Part shown: positions 6,331 through 10,173 of the stretch, in pieces
Layout: the number at the start of each line of letters is the position of its first letter
How positions within the stretch are numbered: position 1 is the first letter of the stretch
NCBI GenBank assembly: GCA_025354065.1
Contig: JANXNM010000434.1
Coordinates: 1-10,173, forward strand
Origin: Synechococcales cyanobacterium 340R_concoct_173_sub
GTDB taxonomy: Bacteria; Cyanobacteriota; Cyanobacteriia; Leptolyngbyales; Leptolyngbyaceae
Length of the DNA stretch: 10,173 nucleotides
Direction: 5' to 3'
Position numbers and translations under genes: made by a program
The notes under the pieces: generated by a model
Told to the model about the DNA's origin: nothing
The model's database searches: none
The model's input: only the letters and a program-made list of their open reading frames with translations

Positions 6331-7638
6331 CTAAGCAGCTTTGAACTTACCACCCTTCGCAGGATCGGAATAGTCGCAAGAGAAGCCCTTAGTCTCAGCC
6401 ACGTATTGGTTCCAAGGCAACGGTTTGACTGCTTCTTTGGTTTCGTAAATGATCTTAAATAGACCCCCTTCAACCACTTCCCCAATTCGTACAAATTTCG
6501 AGAGGTGATGATTGGTATTCATCGTGACAGTGCCTTCAGGCGCATCAAAAGTTGCGCCATAGGCCGCCTTCTTAACAGCATCCAGATCGTCGTATTTACC
6601 CGCCTTTTTCACCGCTGCGGCCCACATGTAAACCATGATATATGCGGCTTCCATGGGATCGTTGACCACCCGTTTTTCGCCAAACTTCGCTTTGAAGGCG
6701 GCAACAAACTTCTTGCTAGTTGGGTTATCTACAGTTTGGAAATAGTTCCAAGCGGCATAGTGACCTTTCAGATATTCCACACCGATTGCTTGAACTTCTT
6801 CTTCAGCAATACTGACAGACATGACAGGGTATTTGTCTGGACCCATACCAGATGCCTGCATTTCTTTGAAGAATGCTACATTGGTGTCGCCGTTCAGGGT
6901 GTTGTAAATCACGCCGCCATTAGGAAGGGCTGCTTTGATTTTGGCAATGACAGGTTTGACTTCGTTAACACCAAGGGGAATGTAGTCTTCTCCCAGTGTT
7001 TTGCCACCTTTTGCGGCAAGCTGAGCTTTAATGATGGTGTTAGCAGTGCGAGGGAAAACGTAATCCGAACCCACTAAGAAGAATTCTTTACCTTTCTTTT
7101 CCAATAACCAATCCACAGATGGCTCGATTTGTTGGTTAGGAGCCGCTCCGGTGTAAAACACATTGTTAGAGCATTCTTGACCTTCATACTGAACGGGATA
7201 CCAAAGCAGGTGCTTCTTCGCTTCAAACACAGGTAAGACCGCTTTACGGCTAGCAGAGGTCCAGCAGCCGAAGACGGTAGCAACTTTATCTTGATCGATC
7301 AATTTTTTCGCTTTCTCAGCAAACGTCGGCCAATCGGACTGACCATCTTCGGTGATTGCTACGATCTGTTTCCCGAGGACTCCGCCTGCTTTGTTGATCT
7401 CTTCGATCGCAAGGTTTTCCGCATCGACCACACTCTTTTCAGAGATAGACATCGTGCCAGTTAAAGAATGTAAAATTCCAACCTTGATGACATCGCCCGC
7501 TGGTGCGCTTGAGGTGGACGTGCCCGGTGCTGTAGATGCCACGGGTGTGGGTGCCGTTGCACAGGACTTGAGCAGTAAGCTCCCTGCGATCGTGGACCCA
7601 AACAATAAAAACTCACGCCGCCCAAACTTATTATTCAT
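6331..7638 (-). CDS. urtA: urea ABC transporter substrate-binding lipoprotein UrtA
   Basis: A 435-residue periplasmic-binding protein of the amide/urea-binding (Peripla_BP_5-like) group. It captures urea and presents it to UrtBC. The N-terminus has a twin-arginine motif (GRREFLLFG, 6-14) and a lipobox LKSC with Cys26, followed by a Thr/Pro/Ala/Ser-rich linker. This predicts export and anchoring to the membrane. Diagnostic stretches include VGILHSLTGTMSISE, AIEEINKAGGVLGK, VFGCWTSASRKAVLPVFE, LWYPVQYEGQECS and VGSDYVFPRTAN. These separate UrtA from leucine- or amide-binding relatives. The ATG at 7638 has GAGGA (7652-7648) 9 nt upstream. It is the first gene of the urt operon and lies behind an NtcA-type promoter. 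It is separated from urtB by a hairpin element, consistent with higher expression of the binding protein. Confidence 0.97.
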   Translation of the reverse strand: MNNKFGRREFLLFGSTIAGSLLLKSCATAPTPVASTAPGTSTSSAPAGDVIKVGILHSLTGTMSISEKSVVDAENLAIEEINKAGGVLGKQIVAITEDGQSDWPTFAEKAKKLIDQDKVATVFGCWTSASRKAVLPVFEAKKHLLWYPVQYEGQECSNNVFYTGAAPNQQIEPSVDWLLEKKGKEFFLVGSDYVFPRTANTIIKAQLAAKGGKTLGEDYIPLGVNEVKPVIAKIKAALPNGGVIYNTLNGDTNVAFFKEMQASGMGPDKYPVMSVSIAEEEVQAIGVEYLKGHYAAWNYFQTVDNPTSKKFVAAFKAKFGEKRVVNDPMEAAYIMVYMWAAAVKKAGKYDDLDAVKKAAYGATFDAPEGTVTMNTNHHLSKFVRIGEVVEGGLFKIIYETKEAVKPLPWNQYVAETKGFSCDYSDPAKGGKFKAA

Positions 7639-7683
7639 CTGACAAAATCCTCACAAAAAATCGAACCATTAAATCTCAGTTTA

Positions 7684-7708
7684 AACTTGATCAAAAATCT
7701 CTCAAGTT
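7684..7708 (-). other. stem-loop near the 5' end of the urtA leader
   Basis: AACTTGA (7684-7690) and TCAAGTT (7702-7708) are perfect 7-bp inverted copies around an 11-nt loop. The hairpin would begin about 5 nt after the predicted urtA transcription start. Such a 5' hairpin could protect the message; no function is shown. Confidence 0.45.
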
Positions 7709-7719
7709 ACATTTCACAG

Positions 7720-7761
7720 ATGCTAGAAGTTCATCTAAAGAGTGAGTGTATCTTAATATAC
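7720..7761 (-). promoter_or_regulatory. NtcA-activated (class II) promoter of urtA
   Basis: On the minus strand, GTATATTAAGATAC (7761-7748) fits the NtcA consensus GTA-N8-TAC exactly. After 22 nt comes TAGCAT (7725-7720), which fits the -10 form TA-N3-T. The published cyanobacterial arrangement is GTA-N8-TAC, about 22 nt, then TA-N3-T, with NtcA replacing the -35 box. The predicted start is near 7713, giving a leader of about 75 nt before urtA. It fits the known nitrogen control of urea transport through NtcA and 2-oxoglutarate. Confidence 0.88.
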
Positions 7762-7966
7762 AAAATAAGGACTCATTAAATAAAAATTATAACGAAAGTA
7801 CGAATTAGACTACCTAAAATCCTGTGTGGACAAGGTTTCTACCGATTTAGAGTAAAGGATACAGACATTAAAAAGACTTGTGTTGAACTATTGACACGAT
7901 TTTCGGGAATCTTCAGAAATCTATAGTGAGTTGCACATGGGGCGTTCATCAATCCAAATCAGATCA

Positions 7967-8269
7967 TCACCCGATCGGAGAATGCACCGTCACCAACTTC
8001 GTCCCATCAGGAAAAGTCGCTTCCACCTGAACATCGTCAATCATTTCTCCAATACCATCCATGACATCATCCCGCGTCAGCAACGTCGTACCATACGTCA
8101 TCAACTCCGACACCGTCCGCCCTTCCCGTGCACCTTCGAGAATCGCCGCTGAAATGTAAGCGATCGCCTCCGGGTAATTTAATTTCAGCCCCTTTGCCTT
8201 ACGCCGTTCAGCCACCATTCCAGCCGTAAAAATTAACAATTTATCTTTTTCTTGGGGAGTTAATTGCAT
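7967..8269 (-). CDS. ureA: urease subunit gamma
   Basis: A 100-residue small structural subunit of nickel urease, the usual length for the family. It assembles with UreB and UreC, which carries the active site, and itself holds no catalytic residues. The sequence fits throughout: [40 protein letters not shown], then [12 protein letters not shown], then [21 protein letters not shown]. The ATG at 8269 has only a weak GAAG-type purine motif upstream. It follows ureD by 68 nt and is probably cotranscribed. ureB and ureC do not follow: after 328 bp comes urtA, so the catalytic subunits must be elsewhere in the genome. Confidence 0.97.
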   Translation of the reverse strand: MQLTPQEKDKLLIFTAGMVAERRKAKGLKLNYPEAIAYISAAILEGAREGRTVSELMTYGTTLLTRDDVMDGIGEMIDDVQVEATFPDGTKLVTVHSPIG

Positions 8270-8320
8270 AGGTTCTTCGATCGTAGATTTGCAAATTTTT
8301 ATAGATCAGGTTGTCAATGC

Positions 8321-8338
8321 GAAATACTTACTTATTTC
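8321..8338. other. small hairpin at the ureD stop
   Basis: GAAATA (8321-8326) and TATTTC (8333-8338) are inverted copies around a 6-nt loop, overlapping the ureD stop codon. It is AT-rich with no T-run, so it is unlikely to be a full terminator. Confidence 0.3.
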
Positions 8339-9222
8339 TAATACCACAGCCGGGGTAACGGTGGCATCTTTCCATTGCGGAATTGCCGAATCACTCGCCA
8401 CAATGCTACAAACGCATGTCGCGCCTCCTGACTAGAACTCCCTCGATACCGACAAATCATCCCCTTCAGTCCCCGTGTCAATCCAACAGTCATCGCAGGA
8501 ACTCCAGATTGGTGCAAGGCATGACGTAACTCTAAAGATAGATCGTCACTTGAATCAAGCCCCACCAACGCAAACGTCCCCACCACTGGAAAACCATTTA
8601 AACCATGGACGTTTTGCAATATTTCAGGATTTCCGGGTAAATGCTGCCGATCGATCAACAACGGTCTACTGCCTTGCCACACCTCTACATCCGATCGCCA
8701 ATCTCCCACATCAAAACATTCTCCCCTTGCGGTCCGCCCAAATCGCGTAATATCCCACAACAAAGCCACAGCCCCCGGCTCAATATTGATGCGGAGTTGC
8801 TGATGGTATTTTGCGGCATTAAATACAATAGTCTCCTGAGGAAACCACTCCACATAGCTCTCTGCATCTAATTGAATTTTTGTAGTTTGACGACAAGTTG
8901 GGCCGATCGATCGATAGACCTTAGTGGCTGCCGGAGTCGTGATTAGGACTTGACTTTGGGGGTGGAGGTGAATATTTTGGATCAACTCATCGCCGCCCAC
9001 CATGCCGCCTGCGGTGTGAACTACGGTGGAGTAGCAGATTAATCGACCTTCGGGATAGTGAGGCCGTTGGACGCGCAGGGGAGCTTGAGTTTGAACATGA
9101 ATGGGACGAGTTTCGCCGTTTTGATGAGCATAAGTCAGGTCTAATTGACCCCGCCAAGGCGATCGGACAACGATCGATAATGCATGTGGCAACTCATTCG
9201 ATAATTCAGTGGAAGGGAACAT
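8338..9222 (-). CDS. ureD: urease accessory protein UreD
   Basis: A 294-residue chaperone (UreD/UreH family) that binds apo-urease and, with UreF and UreG, allows nickel insertion. Family blocks are clear: WRGQLDLTY, QAPLRVQRPHYPEG, VVHTAGGMVGGDEL, ATKVYRS, YVEWFPQETIVFNAAK and a C-terminal arginine-rich segment. Length is close to the usual 270-300, and no signal peptide is seen, so it is cytoplasmic. The ATG at 9222 has no good Shine-Dalgarno. Its leader holds two tandem copies of a 9-mer that each carry an out-of-frame ATG on the minus strand. ureD heads a ureD-ureA unit divergent from ureE-ureF, sharing 123 bp of spacer. Confidence 0.95.
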   Translation of the reverse strand: MFPSTELSNELPHALSIVVRSPWRGQLDLTYAHQNGETRPIHVQTQAPLRVQRPHYPEGRLICYSTVVHTAGGMVGGDELIQNIHLHPQSQVLITTPAATKVYRSIGPTCRQTTKIQLDAESYVEWFPQETIVFNAAKYHQQLRINIEPGAVALLWDITRFGRTARGECFDVGDWRSDVEVWQGSRPLLIDRQHLPGNPEILQNVHGLNGFPVVGTFALVGLDSSDDLSLELRHALHQSGVPAMTVGLTRGLKGMICRYRGSSSQEARHAFVALWRVIRQFRNGKMPPLPRLWY

Positions 9223-9225
9223 AGC

Positions 9226-9243
9226 GAAGCATTTGAAGCATTT
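9226..9243. repeat. two tandem 9-bp copies upstream of ureD
   Basis: GAAGCATTT occurs at 9226-9234 and again at 9235-9243, perfectly, in the untranslated leader immediately before the ureD start. Confidence 0.85.
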
Positions 9244-9254
9244 CAGAGAGTCCT

Positions 9255-9274
9255 GAATATTTTATGGAATATTC
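9255..9274. promoter_or_regulatory. palindrome in the ureD/ureE divergent promoter region
   Basis: GAATATT (9255-9261) and AATATTC (9268-9274) form a perfect 7-bp inverted repeat around 6 nt. It is centred about 42 bp from the ureD start and 81 bp from the ureE start. It could be a protein-binding site between the two divergent units, but it matches no operator I know. It is not an NtcA site. An AT-rich stretch at 9300-9315 may hold the ureE -10 box. Confidence 0.35.
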
Positions 9275-9345
9275 TTAGATTCAAAGTACTAGAAATTATG
9301 GCTTAATTAATAAAACTGATACGAAACAAAACAAGAATCACAACT

Positions 9346-9840
9346 ATGACTGTATTGACAGAACGTCAGAATGCCGATCCCCAAGCTGAAGTGGTTGGGA
9401 CACTACTACTCACCGCTGACGAACGCACCCGATCGCGCTATCGTCATGACCTTCCTAATGATTTCACCATCTATTTACAATTGCCCCGTGGCACGGTATT
9501 GAAAGAAGGTGATTTATTACGATCGGATGATGGCAACGATCTTTTTCGCATCAAAGCCAAACCGGAACCTGTCCTGACTGTTACGGCTTCCACACCCTTG
9601 AATCTAATGCTCGCGGTTTACCATTTAGCGAATCGTCACGTCCCACTCGAAGTAACCGCAACCTATCTGCGCCTCGCCCCCGATCCCGTTTTAAAATCAC
9701 TTCTGATTGAGCAACTCCAAACCCAAGTCACTGAAGAAGTCGCCCCCTTTTGTCCCCAAGCCGGAGCCTACCAAGCCCATGGACATAAACATGAGCATAG
9801 CCATTCTCATGATTCACACCACCACGATCATTCCCACTAA
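9346..9840 (+). CDS. ureE: urease accessory nickel-binding protein UreE
   Basis: A 164-residue cytoplasmic nickel metallochaperone that supplies Ni2+ for urease activation. The N-terminal domain (about 12-80) contains the usual GTLLLTADERTRSRYRHDL and LPRGTVLKEGDLL. The C-terminal metal domain has YHLANRH (92-98), whose His93 and His98 correspond to the conserved YHLGNRH histidines of Klebsiella UreE. The segment that carries His110 and His112 in Klebsiella reads LRLAPDPVL here, without histidines. The last 22 residues contain 11 histidines (145-164), the classic nickel-storage tail. The ATG at 9346 has only a weak purine stretch upstream. ureF follows after 5 nt. Confidence 0.96.
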   Translation: MTVLTERQNADPQAEVVGTLLLTADERTRSRYRHDLPNDFTIYLQLPRGTVLKEGDLLRSDDGNDLFRIKAKPEPVLTVTASTPLNLMLAVYHLANRHVPLEVTATYLRLAPDPVLKSLLIEQLQTQVTEEVAPFCPQAGAYQAHGHKHEHSHSHDSHHHDHSH

Positions 9841-9845
9841 ATCCT

Positions 9846-10173
9846 GTGCAAAATTCACTTTATCTAACTCCAGAGTCATTATTAAGACTTCAACAATTAG
9901 CAAGTCCTATTTTGCCCGTCGGGAGTTATAGCTATTCCGAAGGACTCGAATTACTAGTTGAGACGGGTGCTATTTCAAATGCAGATACATTAAAAGATTG
10001 GTTGATACAAGAATTGAAATTCGGGAGTTTTCCGATCGATGGCGCAATTCTTTGCAGGGCTTATGGTGCACTGGGATCAAATAATTGGGAGCAGCTTACC
10101 TATTGGAACCATTGGTGGTCTGCGGCACGCGAAACTCATGAATTACGACAACAAAGTTGGAAAATGGGGCAAT
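9846..10173 (+). CDS. ureF: urease accessory protein UreF, N-terminal part
   Basis: The first 109 codons of UreF, cut by the right edge. UreF joins UreD on apo-urease and acts with the GTPase UreG in nickel delivery. The translation from GTG at 9846 reads VQNSLYLTPESLLRLQQLASPILPVGSYSYSEGLELLVETGAI; the LPVGSYSYSEGLE block is diagnostic. It continues DWLIQELKFGSFPIDGAILCRAY and ETHELRQQSWKMGQ. No ATG is available in frame upstream; the frame is open back to a stop near 9810 without another common start, so GTG is the likely initiator. It has no clear Shine-Dalgarno and starts 5 nt after the ureE stop, which suggests translational coupling. A longer unrelated frame on the same strand up to 9931 is a shadow. 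Confidence 0.93.
   Translation, partial: MQNSLYLTPESLLRLQQLASPILPVGSYSYSEGLELLVETGAISNADTLKDWLIQELKFGSFPIDGAILCRAYGALGSNNWEQLTYWNHWWSAARETHELRQQSWKMGQ

Larger units (their letters stand above)
7639..7966. other. urtA leader and promoter region
   Basis: 328 bp between the ureA stop and the urtA start, both on the minus strand. Going with transcription, 7966-7762 is AT-rich and holds no gene I can support and no clear terminator for ureA. The NtcA promoter occupies 7761-7720, and the predicted leader runs from about 7713 to 7639. It contains one hairpin and a good Shine-Dalgarno. A second GTA...TAC pair at 7798-7813 has a 10-bp spacer and is not a canonical NtcA site. Confidence 0.6.

Noticed and set aside
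6505..7077. 190-codon open frame on the plus strand
   Set aside because: It lies entirely antisense to urtA, whose protein is well conserved. Its translation is rich in Cys, His and Phe, as expected of a shadow frame.
7798..7813. Second GTA...TAC pair upstream of urtA
   Set aside because: The spacer is 10 bp instead of 8, and no -10 box is correctly placed, so it is not counted as an NtcA site.
7891..7927. TTGACA and TATAGT on the plus strand as a promoter
   Set aside because: The spacing is 25 bp, too long for a sigma-70 promoter, and there is no plus-strand gene downstream.
8290..8320. TTGACA and TATAAA between ureD and ureA as a separate ureA promoter
   Set aside because: The boxes are separated by only 8 nt, incompatible with a standard promoter.
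9286..9299. GTA-N8-TAT near the ureE promoter as an NtcA site
   Set aside because: The last half-site is TAT, not TAC, and no TA-N3-T box lies at the required distance.
9707..9931. 74-codon frame overlapping the ends of ureE and ureF
   Set aside because: It is in a different frame from two well-recognised urease proteins and its translation shows no family features.
1..10173. CRISPR arrays, tRNA or rRNA genes, prophage or defence genes
   Set aside because: No spaced direct repeats, no cloverleaf-like or rRNA-like sequence, and no phage or defence-type proteins were seen on either strand.

Overview
The window is from a cyanobacterium. Octamers of the HIP1 type (GCGATCGC) recur at 2527-2534, 2973-2980, 4782-4789, 4878-4885, 5754-5761 and 8160-8167, with many one-off variants. 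The protein families match cyanobacterial versions: an SbpA-type sulfate-binding lipoprotein followed by a small NIL-domain protein, a complete urtABCDE urea transporter, and urease genes. The urtA promoter region carries a consensus NtcA-activated promoter. I cannot assign a genus.

Layout. 1-492 (minus) is the N-terminal part of a CocE/NonD (S15-type) hydrolase. 493-800 is a divergent intergenic region. It contains a 136-bp element (661-796) with 35-bp imperfect terminal inverted repeats, flanked by a perfect 6-bp direct repeat AGCAAT. Its right end carries the Shine-Dalgarno of the next gene. 801-2134 (plus) holds sbpA and a NIL-domain gene. No cysT/cysW/cysA follows; the next gene is convergent. 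2265-7638 (minus) is urtA-urtB-urtC-urtD-urtE, in that order of transcription. A GC-rich inverted repeat lies between urtA and urtB, and an NtcA site plus -10 box lies upstream of urtA. 7967-9222 (minus) is ureD-ureA. The structural genes ureB and ureC are not here, although they often follow ureA. 9346 to the right edge (plus) is ureE followed by the start of ureF.

How the genes work together. UrtA captures urea in the periplasm, UrtB and UrtC form the channel, and UrtD and UrtE hydrolyse ATP. UreA is the small urease subunit. UreD, UreE and UreF are nickel-insertion accessory proteins. Urea import and hydrolysis are therefore linked physically, and the NtcA site makes the transporter a nitrogen-control target. 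sbpA belongs to sulfate uptake and is functionally separate.

Most unusual points: the MITE-like insertion that abuts the sbpA start codon and could hide its ribosome binding site in a long hairpin; the near-perfect NtcA promoter; the hairpin element that may set urtA above urtB expression; two gene clusters (sulfate and urease) that look cut off next to the urt block; and a small upstream reading frame that may be coupled to urtC translation.
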